64,000 nucleotides of DNA, from NCBI GenBank assembly GCA_024743255.1, contig JANSWY010000004.1:62001-126000 (forward strand), given 5' to 3'. Positions 18,687 through 27,843 of this stretch are shown in pieces. Position numbers and translations under genes: made by a program. The DNA is from a bacterium (GTDB lineage Bacteria > Bacteroidota > Bacteroidia > Cytophagales > Cyclobacteriaceae). Positions within the stretch are counted from its first letter, which is position 1, and each line of letters opens with the position of its first letter. Below the pieces are notes generated by a model. It was not told where the DNA came from, did not search any database, and was given only the letters and a program-made list of their open reading frames with translations.

Positions 18687-19187
18687 TTATGCATTTGCCA
18701 GAATTTCCAATTGATCTTCAGGAATTTCTTCGTTACTATCAATTATTTGCATCGGTATGTGCTCATATGTACCATGTTCCACATATGCATCCCAGACGTA
18801 ATTAATGTACCAATCAGGTTCTTCACCCCATCTGGTCTCTCTTTTACGTCTATCAAGAAATATATCTCGCTTGATTCTAAGGAACAGCTTTCTTTCAAAG
18901 AGTTTGTTTAAATCCTCATTAGAAAAGATTAAATGACCTTCAGCAATGATGATATCATATCGGCTTTTTGCTAGCTTAATAGTATCACAAAGCGATTTAT
19001 AGTCAATTCCATCCGGATGTTCCCAGTCAATGCGATCTTTAATAGTTGGTATCTCTTCTTTGGCTTTAACATAGTCGTCTAAAGGAAATATGTCTACTGT
19101 TTTACCTTCGCTTTCATATTTGGCCTTTAACCGATTGGCTAGCTTTGTTTTGCCGGCCCTACTTACGCCACCGATACCAATGATCAT
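18687..19187 (-). CDS. Uridine kinase / nicotinamide riboside kinase-like P-loop kinase
   Basis: The protein has 166 residues. Walker A is IGIGGVSRAGKTKLA at the N-terminus, and the acceptor-site region PLDDYVKAKEEIP followed by RIDWEHPDGIDYKSL resembles the DDF...W..P.A.D pattern of nicotinamide riboside kinases and uridine kinases. IIAEGHLIF gives the conserved strand after it, and LFLRIKRDIFLDRRKRET the lid. It likely phosphorylates a nucleoside or a related small hydroxyl compound in the cytoplasm; the exact substrate cannot be read. It is four bases downstream of the 3-hydroxybutyryl-CoA dehydrogenase gene, so the two form one transcript. Confidence 0.75.
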   Translation of the reverse strand: MIIGIGGVSRAGKTKLANRLKAKYESEGKTVDIFPLDDYVKAKEEIPTIKDRIDWEHPDGIDYKSLCDTIKLAKSRYDIIIAEGHLIFSNEDLNKLFERKLFLRIKRDIFLDRRKRETRWGEEPDWYINYVWDAYVEHGTYEHIPMQIIDSNEEIPEDQLEILANA

Positions 19188-19191
19188 AATA

Positions 19192-20082
19192 TTACTTTTT
19201 GAATCTATCAGCTAATACAAGTTCTTTAGTACCATGAGTATACGAATAAAATCCTTCACCGGTCTTAACTCCTTTATATCCTGCTGTTACCATGTTAACT
19301 AGAAGAGGACATGGAGCATATTTTTGATTTCCAAAACCGTCGTAAAGTACATTTAGAATTGAAAGGCATACATCAAGTCCAATGAAATCAGCTAGTTGTA
19401 AAGGTCCCATCGGGTGAGCCATACCTAATTTCATTACCGTATCAATTTCTTCAACACCAGCTACACCTTCATATAAAGTGTAAATAGCTTCGTTGATCAT
19501 TGGCATTAAAATTCTGTTCGCAACGAAACCTGGATAATCATTCACTTCAACTGGAACTTTACCAAGATTTTTGGACATTTCCATTACTGTCTTTGTAGTC
19601 TCATCGCTTGTTGCGTATCCTCTGATTACCTCAACCAACTTCATTACTGGCACTGGATTCATAAAGTGCATACCAATTACAAGATCAGGTCTTTTTGTAA
19701 CAGCTGCAATCTTTGTGATACTGATGGAAGAAGTATTAGTAGCAAGAATCGCGTTATCGCTACTGTTCTCATCTATCTCTCTAAATATTGAAAGCTTAAG
19801 ATCAATGTTTTCTGTTGCTGCTTCAACTACTAAATCAGCTTCTTTTACTCCAGAAGGAATATCAGTAAAAGTGGTGATGTTGCTTAGTGTTGATTTTTTA
19901 TCGTCTTCAGAAATTAATTCTTTCTTGATTTGTCTGTCGAGATTTTTTTCGATTGTAGCTAATGCTTTGTTAAGTGCATCCTGAGAAATATCAACTAAAG
20001 CTACTTTGTGGCCATTTTGGGCAAATACGTGAGCGATACCATTACCCATGGTTCCCGAACCAATAACAGAAATGTTTTGCAT
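19192..20082 (-). CDS. 3-hydroxybutyryl-CoA dehydrogenase
   Basis: The protein has 296 residues. The NAD-binding loop is ISVIGSGTMGNGIAHVFAQ at the N-terminus. The substrate domain has GMHFMNPVPVMKLVEVI (His of the catalytic pair in MHFMNP) and VEVNDYPGFVANRILMPM. The C-terminal domain has GMAHPMGPLQLADFIGLD. All are signatures of 3-hydroxyacyl-CoA dehydrogenases of the Hbd/PaaH type, which oxidise (S)-3-hydroxybutyryl-CoA to acetoacetyl-CoA in fatty-acid or butanoate metabolism. Length is normal. It leads a two-gene unit with the kinase. Confidence 0.93.
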   Translation of the reverse strand: MQNISVIGSGTMGNGIAHVFAQNGHKVALVDISQDALNKALATIEKNLDRQIKKELISEDDKKSTLSNITTFTDIPSGVKEADLVVEAATENIDLKLSIFREIDENSSDNAILATNTSSISITKIAAVTKRPDLVIGMHFMNPVPVMKLVEVIRGYATSDETTKTVMEMSKNLGKVPVEVNDYPGFVANRILMPMINEAIYTLYEGVAGVEEIDTVMKLGMAHPMGPLQLADFIGLDVCLSILNVLYDGFGNQKYAPCPLLVNMVTAGYKGVKTGEGFYSYTHGTKELVLADRFKK

Positions 20083-20220
20083 ATAATAAGTAAATCTTAA
20101 TTTGGGTTATTGCCGGCAAATTTATAGAAAGACAGGGTATTAAGAGAGGGTTGTTGATGGAAATTGATCAGGTGCTGGAAAAGTAGCTTGTGGGAGAAGG
20201 GGTTGTTGCGGGTGAGTTAG

Positions 20221-20287
20221 TTGTCTGTTGTTGGTTATCAGTTGTCAGTTTTTATTGAACCGACAACTGATAACTGACAACTGACAT
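20221..20287. repeat. Inverted pair of TTGTCAG/CTGACAA heptamer arrays
   Basis: Bases 20221-20248 are four heptamers in phase (TTGTCTG, TTGTTGG, TTATCAG, TTGTCAG). After an 11-base gap, 20260-20287 are four heptamers of the complementary sense (CCGACAA, CTGATAA, CTGACAA, CTGACAT). The last base is the first base of the GH13 stop codon. Within it 20234-20246 and 20262-20274 form a perfect 13-base-pair hairpin with a 15-base loop. The same heptamer, in seven exact copies, lies at 40546-40594. It could serve as a 3'-end hairpin of the GH13 transcript. Confidence 0.85.
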
Positions 20288-22116
20288 CACTTTCTAATCT
20301 TATAAATCTTATAACTATTTGCCCCAACTCTAGCCTTCAAACCATCCTGATCATAGTTTGACAGCTCTTCAGTTGATAGCTCTGCTTTCTCATTCCAATT
20401 GTAGAATTCCTCAATGACATAAGGAGCATCTCCTAATTTTGCTGAGTCTACAGCGTGTTGAGGGATTTTAACATGAGCTAATTCCTCTTCTTGTCCAAAG
20501 TTCAAAACAAATAGAAGAACCTCATCTTCCGAATGTCTCAGGTACGAGTAGATTCTATTGGAATAACCAGTGAAATCATTGTTTCTATTATAGTAATGTA
20601 GATCAAAAAAAACACCTTCTTTAATGGCGCTGGATTGATTACATAAGTTTAATAATTCACTGTAGAAGCCTCTAAGTCTTTTTTGGTCATCAGATAATGC
20701 TCCTCCGTCAAATGCTCCTCCATTAACCCACTTTTGATGCTCTGGGACACCCCAATAATCAAATATGGTAGTTCTTCCATCATCACCGCCAAAGCCTTCA
20801 GGACCCTTTCCTGGCTCACCAACTTCTTGTCCATAATAAACCATAACAGGACCTACATTCATAGTAGCACTAAGTACCATTGCAGGAATCGCTTTCCATG
20901 GGTCACCAGCAAATTCAGGACATGCAATTCTTTGCTCATCATGATTTTCAAGGAATGTTAGCATGTTGCCTGCAATTCCTTCTTGTCTTTGCCAAATGGC
21001 AGTAATATCATCAGTAGATGCTTTGTACTGGATAATATGTTTCAATGTATCATAAAGCTCTACTTTGTCATATAAATAGTCAAAGCCACCGATTTGGATA
21101 TAGTTTCTGTATTCAGCAGGGTTGTAGATTTCCGCTACAAAAATTACTTCCGGGTATGATTCTTTTACTTTTCCAATTGCGTAATTCCAGAATTCCACCG
21201 GAACCATTTCAGCCATATCACATCTAAACCCATCCACATCTTGTGATGCCCAGTAGAGAAGAATGTCTGTCATCTTCTTCCAGGTATCTGGAATTGGGTT
21301 AAAATACTTCGTCCTGTTGTCTTGATAATCTACTCCATAGTTGAGTTTAATGGTTTCAAACCAATCGTAGACACTTGGGTTCTCCCTGAAAACATCATTT
21401 CCAGTTGCTTTAGCCGGAGATTCATCAAACTTTCCATCTTTAGTTGGGAATTCATTATCTCCCAGAGAATTGTATCCTTCCGGTACCTGAAAGCTTGTGC
21501 CAGGCAAATAATAAAAGTTGTTATTTACATCAAAAGCCAAAGAGTTATTGTCATCAGCGCCAAGATCAACAACACCCTCCGGTTTAGCATCTGACGAGTA
21601 GTAACGTGCGACGTGATTTGGGATAAAATCAATCAGTACTTTCATTCCTTTGTTGTGAGTCCTCTCGACAAGATTGAAAAACTCCTGCTTTCTGTTTGGA
21701 ACCTCGTTTGCCAGATCTGGATTAACATCATAGTAATCTTTAATGGCATAAGGAGAGCCAGCTCTTCCTTTTACTACATCAGCGTCATCAAGGGGAATGC
21801 CATGTTCTGTATAATCTGTTAAAACAGCGTGTTCTAAAATTCCAGTATACCAAACATGAGTAATACCCATCTTTTTAATTTCATCGAGAGCAGTTTCGTT
21901 GATATCATCGAATTTACTAACACCATTTTCTTCCAATGTTCCCCAAACCACATTGTTTGTGTTGGTATTAGCGAATAACCTGGTCATCATTTGATAGATA
22001 ACCGGTTTTGTTACTTTGCTTTCAATTTTCTCCTCAGTTTTCATTGTTTGATTTTGTGTGCACGACAGTGCCAAGACCAGGGCCAGGGATATGGCCATTA
22101 AACTTTTCTTCATCAT
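20287..22116 (-). CDS. GH13 alpha-amylase family lipoprotein
   Basis: The protein has 609 residues. The lipoprotein signal MMKKSLMAISLALVLALSC gives C19 as the anchor, with QNQTMKTEEK after it, so it is probably outside the inner membrane. The (beta/alpha)8 barrel shows GH13 conserved regions: DFIPNHVA (about 163-170), the nucleophile in DGFRCDMAE (D300), the acid/base in FVAEIYNP (E329) and FLENHDEQR (D393 in NHDE). A C-terminal beta domain follows (EEVLLFVLNFGQEE). It likely degrades alpha-glucans or maltodextrins. No Sus-type operon partners adjoin; the transport and GH77 genes at 42727-47008 may complete the route. The stop is immediately followed by the heptamer repeat. Confidence 0.92.
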   Translation of the reverse strand: MMKKSLMAISLALVLALSCTQNQTMKTEEKIESKVTKPVIYQMMTRLFANTNTNNVVWGTLEENGVSKFDDINETALDEIKKMGITHVWYTGILEHAVLTDYTEHGIPLDDADVVKGRAGSPYAIKDYYDVNPDLANEVPNRKQEFFNLVERTHNKGMKVLIDFIPNHVARYYSSDAKPEGVVDLGADDNNSLAFDVNNNFYYLPGTSFQVPEGYNSLGDNEFPTKDGKFDESPAKATGNDVFRENPSVYDWFETIKLNYGVDYQDNRTKYFNPIPDTWKKMTDILLYWASQDVDGFRCDMAEMVPVEFWNYAIGKVKESYPEVIFVAEIYNPAEYRNYIQIGGFDYLYDKVELYDTLKHIIQYKASTDDITAIWQRQEGIAGNMLTFLENHDEQRIACPEFAGDPWKAIPAMVLSATMNVGPVMVYYGQEVGEPGKGPEGFGGDDGRTTIFDYWGVPEHQKWVNGGAFDGGALSDDQKRLRGFYSELLNLCNQSSAIKEGVFFDLHYYNRNNDFTGYSNRIYSYLRHSEDEVLLFVLNFGQEEELAHVKIPQHAVDSAKLGDAPYVIEEFYNWNEKAELSTEELSNYDQDGLKARVGANSYKIYKIRK

Positions 22117-22285
22117 ATTTAACTACATTAACTGTATTGGTTTTGAATAGAAAAAATGAACCCAACTAATAAGTAGCTTCATGTTTACCCAATTGCAAGA
22201 TAATGTTGATTACCTTAAAATTCATACATCTCCGCAGATGATATGACAACTGAAGACTATTTTTGACAACCTGCTTTTAAAGCTC

Positions 22286-23038
22286 ATGAAAATATTTGAT
22301 TCACATTTTCACATAATAGACCCTCAGTTTCCTTTGCAACCAAATCAGGGGTTCATTCCAGAACCGTATTTGGTAAATAATTATAAAAGTGAGACTTCAG
22401 AACATGATATAGCTGGTGGGGCAGTTGTTTCAGGATCTTTTCAAGGATTTGATACTAGTTCTTTAATTGAATTTTTAAAGATTTTAGGTAATGGCTTTTA
22501 TGGAGTAGCCAATATTTCCAGTGAATTAGGTGATGATGAGCTTGTCAAGCTTGATCAAGCAGGGGTTAGAGCTGTACGATTCAACCTGAAAAGAGGAGGA
22601 TCTGCAGAGAGAGACGAAATGGTCAATTTGAGCAATAGGTTATTTGATAAATTTGGATGGCACGCTGAATTGTATGTCTCATCAAAGGAATTGATAAGCT
22701 TGTCATCGATGCTTAGTGAAATACCAGAATATTCTATAGATCATTTAGGATTAGAAAAGTTTGGTTTAGAACATTTGTTTAAATGTGTGGAACAAGGAGC
22801 TAAGGTAAAAGCTACGGGATTTGGAAGGGTCGACTTTGACCCTAAGGAAGTCATGAAAACTATTCACTCCATAAACACAACGGCGTTAATGTTTGGAACA
22901 GACCTTCCATCAACCAGAGCTCGGGAGCGTTATTCAAAAGCTCACCTTGATTTGATAAAGGATACATTTGATTCATCAGATTTGGATAGAATACTTTACC
23001 GAAATGCACTTGGCTTTTATACCAAAGTTAATCGTTAA
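22286..23038 (+). CDS. Amidohydrolase-2 family protein
   Basis: The protein has 250 residues. The first metal motif is IFDSHFHIIDP (HxH), and a central GVRAVRFNL gives a barrel strand. SIDHLGLEKFG holds the usual third His, and MFGTDLPSTRARERYS the catalytic Asp. The set fits the amidohydrolase-related family that includes TIM-barrel lactonases and decarboxylases. The substrate is unknown. It runs into the RDD gene: the two stops overlap by 11 bases in convergent orientation. The promoter may be at 22258, where TATTTTTG matches the Bacteroidota -7 element, but no -33 box is visible. Confidence 0.85.
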   Translation: MKIFDSHFHIIDPQFPLQPNQGFIPEPYLVNNYKSETSEHDIAGGAVVSGSFQGFDTSSLIEFLKILGNGFYGVANISSELGDDELVKLDQAGVRAVRFNLKRGGSAERDEMVNLSNRLFDKFGWHAELYVSSKELISLSSMLSEIPEYSIDHLGLEKFGLEHLFKCVEQGAKVKATGFGRVDFDPKEVMKTIHSINTTALMFGTDLPSTRARERYSKAHLDLIKDTFDSSDLDRILYRNALGFYTKVNR

Positions 23039-23858
23039 GGTCTTTTTGTCTGGCAAGGTGGTTATAGTCTCTGACGATTGATTCTAACATTGGTAGAGGT
23101 TTTTCTCCATCGTTTATCTCCAGGATTTCTCTCGCTTTTTCAGCTAAAGGATCTAGTGATTTGTAATCGTGATTCTTTCTTGCGTGTTCCAACGCGTTTT
23201 TGATAATATAAATGTCCTTATCTCTCAACTTGAGGGCATTCATATACTTTGGTTGATAATCTTCTTTAGTTAAGGCAAGTATGGTGTCATCCAGTGAGAA
23301 AGGCCTTTTGTTAACAATTACCGTGGTATTTGCAGCAAGATCTCCAAGTCTTTGATTTAATTGGCTAAAGGTCATCGTTAAAATTCCAACTAAAGGAAAA
23401 GGTACAATCCAGAAAAACAATACCCAAAAATAGAATAGAGACTCTGCTTCTGATTGTGGGTTTTTGGGTAAGAAGAAGATAAATAAAAAACCAAATTTAA
23501 CATCAATTGTCCTCAATAACCACCTTAAAATGATATCTCCCATTGACGGTGCAGAGCCATCAACTTTGGTGACCTTTAAGCTAAGAATCTTTTTACCTAC
23601 AGTTTGTCCCTTCCAGAAATACTCTAAAATTGGCGCATAAAGAGATGGAGCTATGAACAATAAAACGTATGATACAAGACTCATTGAATCCTCGAAAATA
23701 TTGATGTTTAAGATCGAGTTTATCGAGAATAAGACTATAAAAAAGTACGCCACTAAAATAAATAAGTCTAATAGCGCACTTAGCAATCTCATACCAACAC
23801 TACCCAGTTGGTAATTCAGTTGAACATTTTGTGCAGTACGTACTTTCAAAAGTGCCAT
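23028..23858 (-). CDS. RDD family membrane protein
   Basis: The protein has 276 residues. It begins with the RDD domain: VGMRLLSALLDLFILVAYF, a loop, then GQTVGKKILSLKV and GDIILRWLLRTID. Hydrophobic segments lie at about 30-50, 58-78, 110-130 and 140-165. A soluble tail of about 90 residues follows (TVIVNKRPFSLDDTILALTKEDYQP...). RDD proteins are integral membrane proteins often encoded beside SpoIIM, MoxR and DUF58 genes. Here it is divergent, with 35 bp, from the five-gene SpoIIM-DUF58 operon, which suggests joint control. Function is unknown. Confidence 0.85.
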   Translation of the reverse strand: MALLKVRTAQNVQLNYQLGSVGMRLLSALLDLFILVAYFFIVLFSINSILNINIFEDSMSLVSYVLLFIAPSLYAPILEYFWKGQTVGKKILSLKVTKVDGSAPSMGDIILRWLLRTIDVKFGFLFIFFLPKNPQSEAESLFYFWVLFFWIVPFPLVGILTMTFSQLNQRLGDLAANTTVIVNKRPFSLDDTILALTKEDYQPKYMNALKLRDKDIYIIKNALEHARKNHDYKSLDPLAEKAREILEINDGEKPLPMLESIVRDYNHLARQKDLND

Positions 23859-23893
23859 AAACTCCCTATTATTCCGGCAATTTAATAAACATT

Positions 23894-24847
23894 ATGAGAG
23901 AAGCATCTTTCTTAAGTCAAAACCAGGAGAAGTGGAGAAGGGTAGAGTCTATTTTGGACAAAGAAAATGACCTTGATCCAGATGAATCCGCCGATTTGTT
24001 TGTTGATCTCACAGATGATCTGTCTTACGCCCAAACTCACTATCCAAAATCGGTAACTACAAAATACCTTAATTCTATTGTAGGTGGTATATATCAGAAA
24101 ATAAGCAGCTCAAGAAAAGAGAAAATTGGGAAAATAGTTAATTTTTGGAAATTTGAAGTACCGCTTGCTTCACAACGTCATCATAGGGAATTACTCTTTA
24201 TTTTCGCATTCTTTTTGTTATCGGTTTTGATAGGTGTGGTTTCTACGCACTATGATGAAACTTTTCCAAGAGTTGTATTGGGAGATGAGTATGTAGATAT
24301 GACTTTGGATAATATTGAGAAAGGAGATCCAATGGGTGTTTATAAGGATGCTGAAAGCAATAGCATGTTCCTGTTCATAACACTAAACAATCTCAAAGTT
24401 GCTATGTATACTTTTGTAGCAGGACTTCTACTTTCATTAGGTACCTATTATTTCCTGTTTATAAATGGTGTAATGCTAGGCACATTTCAGTATTTCTTTG
24501 TTAAAAAAGGGTTGTTTCTAGAGTCTTTTTTAACAATTTGGATTCATGGTACAATTGAAATTTCTTGTATTGTAATAGCAGGTGCAGCAGGTATTATACT
24601 TGGAAATAGCTTCTTGTTTCCAGGATCATTACCAAGGAAGGCCTCATTCATAAAAGGAGCAAAAGAAGCAGTGAAGATATTTATTGGAATAGCGCCTTTA
24701 ATCGTGGCAGCCGGATTCTTAGAAAGTTTTGTTACACGGTATACAGAGGCACCCAATATATTAAGGGCATTCATTATCTTTGGCTCGCTTGCATTTATAA
24801 TATGGTATTTCATCATCTATCCAATCCGTCTAATTAAGAAACTTTGA
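23894..24847 (+). CDS. SpoIIM family (stage II sporulation protein M-like) membrane protein
   Basis: The protein has 317 residues. The N-terminus is a soluble helical part (MREASFLSQNQEKWRRVESIL). Then about five hydrophobic segments follow, with the family pattern of a long outer loop after the first (YDETFPRVVLGDEYVDMTL), then SMFLFITLNNLKVAMYTF and the short WIHGTIEISCIVIAGAAGIILG. This is the SpoIIM/DUF95 fold. Non-sporulating bacteria carry it in MoxR-DUF58 loci. It starts a run of five genes that overlap or touch each other. Despite the name, sporulation is not implied. Confidence 0.9.
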   Translation: MREASFLSQNQEKWRRVESILDKENDLDPDESADLFVDLTDDLSYAQTHYPKSVTTKYLNSIVGGIYQKISSSRKEKIGKIVNFWKFEVPLASQRHHRELLFIFAFFLLSVLIGVVSTHYDETFPRVVLGDEYVDMTLDNIEKGDPMGVYKDAESNSMFLFITLNNLKVAMYTFVAGLLLSLGTYYFLFINGVMLGTFQYFFVKKGLFLESFLTIWIHGTIEISCIVIAGAAGIILGNSFLFPGSLPRKASFIKGAKEAVKIFIGIAPLIVAAGFLESFVTRYTEAPNILRAFIIFGSLAFIIWYFIIYPIRLIKKL

Positions 24848-25536
24848 ACAAGGTTAAAATCCACATATTATTTATTGTCACTATCCTGTTGCTAAGCCCA
24901 AATCTTACCAGGGCTGTACAGACAGATAGCTTGGTCAACAGAGGATTTGATCAGGAGAGATTATCATCATTGAATGAATCATCCAGATATGACTATGATA
25001 GAAAATTTGAACAAAAAGAAGAAAAAGAGCTCAATGCAGCTCCCAATCTGATAGGTAGAATTTTTGCTTTCTTTGCAAGGCTTTTTACCTCAGTAATTGG
25101 TTATGTTGTATTGATCCTATTGGTTGGTGGCCTGATTTGGATAATTGTTAAAAACGTAAGACTCCCAAAGAAGAAATTTCGTGTGAAATCCGAGGATGTC
25201 CTTAATTACGATCCTGAGCAAGATATTCAGCTGATTGATTATACTGGTCTTTTAGAAGATGCTATAGCAAACAGAAATTATCGACTAGCAATCCGGTATT
25301 TGTACATTATTACTTTGCAGAAGTTACAGACTGCAGAATTAATCCAGTGGCATAAAGAAAAAACAAACAGAGATTATTATTACGAACTACCCCAAGATTA
25401 CCAACCAACATTTAATGATATTCTAAGGATTTATGAATATGTGTGGTACGGGGAGTTTGATGCATCAGAAAGCTTATTTGGAAAGATGCGAGTGCAGATT
25501 GATATTTTGGATTCTAAAACCTCTGAAATAGAATGA
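24844..25536 (+). CDS. DUF4129-type membrane protein
   Basis: The protein has 230 residues and begins with TTG at 24844, overlapping the SpoIIM stop in a TTGA arrangement. There is a signal-like N-terminus (ILFIVTILLLSPNLTRAV), a polar stretch, then one TM helix (FTSVIGYVVLILLVGGLIWIIV, about 78-102). The cytoplasmic part has the DUF4129 pattern DYTGLLEDAIANRNYRLAIRYLYIITLQKL and YEYVWYGEFDASESLFGKM. DUF4129 domains occur with transglutaminase or in MoxR operons. The function is not known. Confidence 0.82.
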   Translation: MNKVKIHILFIVTILLLSPNLTRAVQTDSLVNRGFDQERLSSLNESSRYDYDRKFEQKEEKELNAAPNLIGRIFAFFARLFTSVIGYVVLILLVGGLIWIIVKNVRLPKKKFRVKSEDVLNYDPEQDIQLIDYTGLLEDAIANRNYRLAIRYLYIITLQKLQTAELIQWHKEKTNRDYYYELPQDYQPTFNDILRIYEYVWYGEFDASESLFGKMRVQIDILDSKTSEIE

Positions 25537-26783
25537 AAAAGGTAGGTTTTATAATAGTTGGAGTGATTTTGCTTTTGCTCGTATCATCAATAGTGCATAA
25601 TGCTTTACAACCAAAACCTTTTCGATGGGATCCTTCTATTCAAAGTTATGATCGTCAACCTTATGGCGGATTTGTGTTTTTTGATGAATTAACAAACTTC
25701 TTTCCAGGCCAGATGGTAGAACAGTTGGGGAAAGCTGATTTGGAAATTTATCAATTGAGTGATCAGATGGGTTGGGAAACAAGTGGTTACTTATATGATC
25801 AGGACACAGTTTTATACTATGACAACTTTAAGGATGATGTAACATATAAAGATTTCAATGTTATTTGCCTTGCTGATGATTTTTTCATTGATGAACTCAG
25901 CGCTCGGGCCTTATTACAACATGTTTATCAGGGTAATGATGCACTAGTTTCTGCAAATGTAATTTCATACAACCTTCTGAATTACCTTAATATAGAGATT
26001 GAGAACTCAACTCTTATTTACAAAACGGATTCGGCAATCAAGGAATTATTTAATATCGAACTATTTGGAAAGAAATATGAAGTAAGACCTGTAAATCATT
26101 ATACAAAATTAGTAAGAGTCCCAGAGGAAGCCGAGGTGATTGCCAAGGGTAAAAACGGAGATATATTAGGAGTGAAATTTGAACTTGGAGAGGGTACAGT
26201 TACTCTTTTTACAATGCCCATTGTGTTCTCGAATTATTATGTCCTCAAGGAAGATTATGAGCTGGCTGAAATTCTGACTTTAGAATTACCGAATAAAGAC
26301 ACAAAGTGGTCCAATTACCTAAGAGGGCGGTACAGACATGATGAGGAGAAAAGATCATTAATGGACTACATTCACCAACAAGAATCACTTACCTGGGCAT
26401 TTTATATCTTATTGTTTTCAGTTTTAATTTATTTTGGCTTACAAGTAAGAAGAGTTCAAAGGGCTGTTCCGGTTTTGGAAGCTCCAAGCAATGACGCCCT
26501 TAAATTTGTAGACACAATCAGTAATTTATATTACCTCAAAAAAGATCATAAGGCCATGATGGAAATGAAAATGTCATATTTCCTGGAGTGGATTAGGGGA
26601 ACATACCATATGGATACCCACAATATCGATAGTGCCTTTATTACGAAATTAGCTAATCAATCAGGTGTAAGTGAAGAAGATGTTGGATATGTCTTCAAGA
26701 CCTATGATCAGTTGAAGAAAAAATTACAACTAACAGATGCTGAATTTTTAAGATTCAACAAGTTGTTGCAAAAGTTTAAATAA
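25533..26783 (+). CDS. DUF4350-type membrane protein
   Basis: The protein has 416 residues and overlaps the previous stop by four bases (ATGA). It has an N-terminal TM helix (KVGFIIVGVILLLLVSSIVH), then an extracytoplasmic alpha/beta domain that starts WDPSIQSYDRQPYGGFVFFDEL, the DUF4350 pattern. The part NVICLADDFFIDELSARALLQHV is typical of these glutamine-amidotransferase-fold domains. A second TM helix (about 290-312, LTWAFYILLFSVLIYFGLQV) and a cytoplasmic helical tail complete it. It is always near DUF4129/DUF58/MoxR genes, as here. A role in a membrane complex with them is inferred. Confidence 0.84.
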   Translation: MKKVGFIIVGVILLLLVSSIVHNALQPKPFRWDPSIQSYDRQPYGGFVFFDELTNFFPGQMVEQLGKADLEIYQLSDQMGWETSGYLYDQDTVLYYDNFKDDVTYKDFNVICLADDFFIDELSARALLQHVYQGNDALVSANVISYNLLNYLNIEIENSTLIYKTDSAIKELFNIELFGKKYEVRPVNHYTKLVRVPEEAEVIAKGKNGDILGVKFELGEGTVTLFTMPIVFSNYYVLKEDYELAEILTLELPNKDTKWSNYLRGRYRHDEEKRSLMDYIHQQESLTWAFYILLFSVLIYFGLQVRRVQRAVPVLEAPSNDALKFVDTISNLYYLKKDHKAMMEMKMSYFLEWIRGTYHMDTHNIDSAFITKLANQSGVSEEDVGYVFKTYDQLKKKLQLTDAEFLRFNKLLQKFK

Positions 26784-26784
26784 T

Positions 26785-27840
26785 ATGAGCGAAGAAGAGC
26801 AAATACAACCAGACTCAAACCAGGAGCCACAAGGGTCTACTGAATCACAGCCGGCAGAATCAACAGAACCTCAGGAGTTTCAATCTAGAGTGGACTTGAG
26901 AGAGTTATCATCCAGGGTCTATGACATTAAACATGAAATAGGAAAGAAACTAGTAGGGCAATCTCAGCTTATTGATATGATACTTACTGGTATTTTGGCA
27001 GATGGACATCTGTTGCTGGAAGGAGTTCCTGGAGTTGCAAAAACCTATACTGCTAAACTTACCGCGAAAGTGATAAATGCGGTTTTCTCAAGGGTCCAAT
27101 TTACACCGGACTTGATGCCTTCAGATGTAACAGGTACAAGCATTTTCAATGCTAAGACTACTGATTTTGAGTTTAAGCCAGGTCCTATTTTTGGGAATGT
27201 GGTTCTAATCGATGAAATCAACAGAGCTCCGGCAAAAACGCAAGCTGCTTTGTTTGAGTGTATGGAAGAGAAGCAAATAAGTATTGATGGAAATTCTCAC
27301 CAACTAGATTTTCCTTTTATTGTACTTGCCACTCAAAACCCTGTGGAACACGAGGGAACATATCGCTTACCCGAAGCACAACTTGATAGATTTCTATTTA
27401 AAGTGTCAATAGACTATCCGTCCTTAGATGAAGAAGTGAAGATCCTTGAAGGTGTAAACAACCAAGTGATTACTCATGATATTGCAGATATGAAACCTCT
27501 GATGACTAAAGAGGATTTAAAGAAGTTTAGGGAACAGGCTAAGCAGGTAAGAGTTGAACCTAACCAGTTGAAATATATTGCCAAGCTTGTTGAACAGACC
27601 AGATCAAACGCAAACTTATTCCTTGGAGCTTCTCCTAGAGCTAGTATCGGTATTTTGAATGCTTCAAAGGCCTATGCGGCAATCAATGGGAGAGATTTTG
27701 TGGTGCCTGATGATATAAGGTTTGTGACTTATCCAGTGTTGAACCATAGAATTGTTTTAACACCAGAACGTGAAATGGAAGGCATCACTACAAATGATGT
27801 TATCAAAGAAATTTTAGAGCAAATCGAGGTTCCTAGATAG
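26785..27840 (+). CDS. MoxR family AAA+ ATPase
   Basis: The protein has 351 residues. A Glu/Gln/Ser-rich leader of 35 residues precedes the AAA core. Walker A is EGVPGVAKTY (about 79-88; the usual final Gly is Ala, as in most MoxR). Walker B is VVLIDEINRAPAK (139-151), sensor 1 is ATQNPVEHEGTY, and the arginine finger region LPEAQLDRFLFK follows. MoxR proteins are chaperone-like AAA+ ATPases that act on partners encoded nearby, classically a DUF58/VWA protein. It is one base after the DUF4350 stop and three bases before the DUF58 start. Confidence 0.94.
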   Translation: MSEEEQIQPDSNQEPQGSTESQPAESTEPQEFQSRVDLRELSSRVYDIKHEIGKKLVGQSQLIDMILTGILADGHLLLEGVPGVAKTYTAKLTAKVINAVFSRVQFTPDLMPSDVTGTSIFNAKTTDFEFKPGPIFGNVVLIDEINRAPAKTQAALFECMEEKQISIDGNSHQLDFPFIVLATQNPVEHEGTYRLPEAQLDRFLFKVSIDYPSLDEEVKILEGVNNQVITHDIADMKPLMTKEDLKKFREQAKQVRVEPNQLKYIAKLVEQTRSNANLFLGASPRASIGILNASKAYAAINGRDFVVPDDIRFVTYPVLNHRIVLTPEREMEGITTNDVIKEILEQIEVPR

Positions 27841-27843
27841 TCA

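Noticed and set aside
22258-22265. TATTTTTG promoter of the amidohydrolase gene
   Set aside because: It matches the -7 pattern, but no -33 element exists and it is only 20 bases from the ATG.
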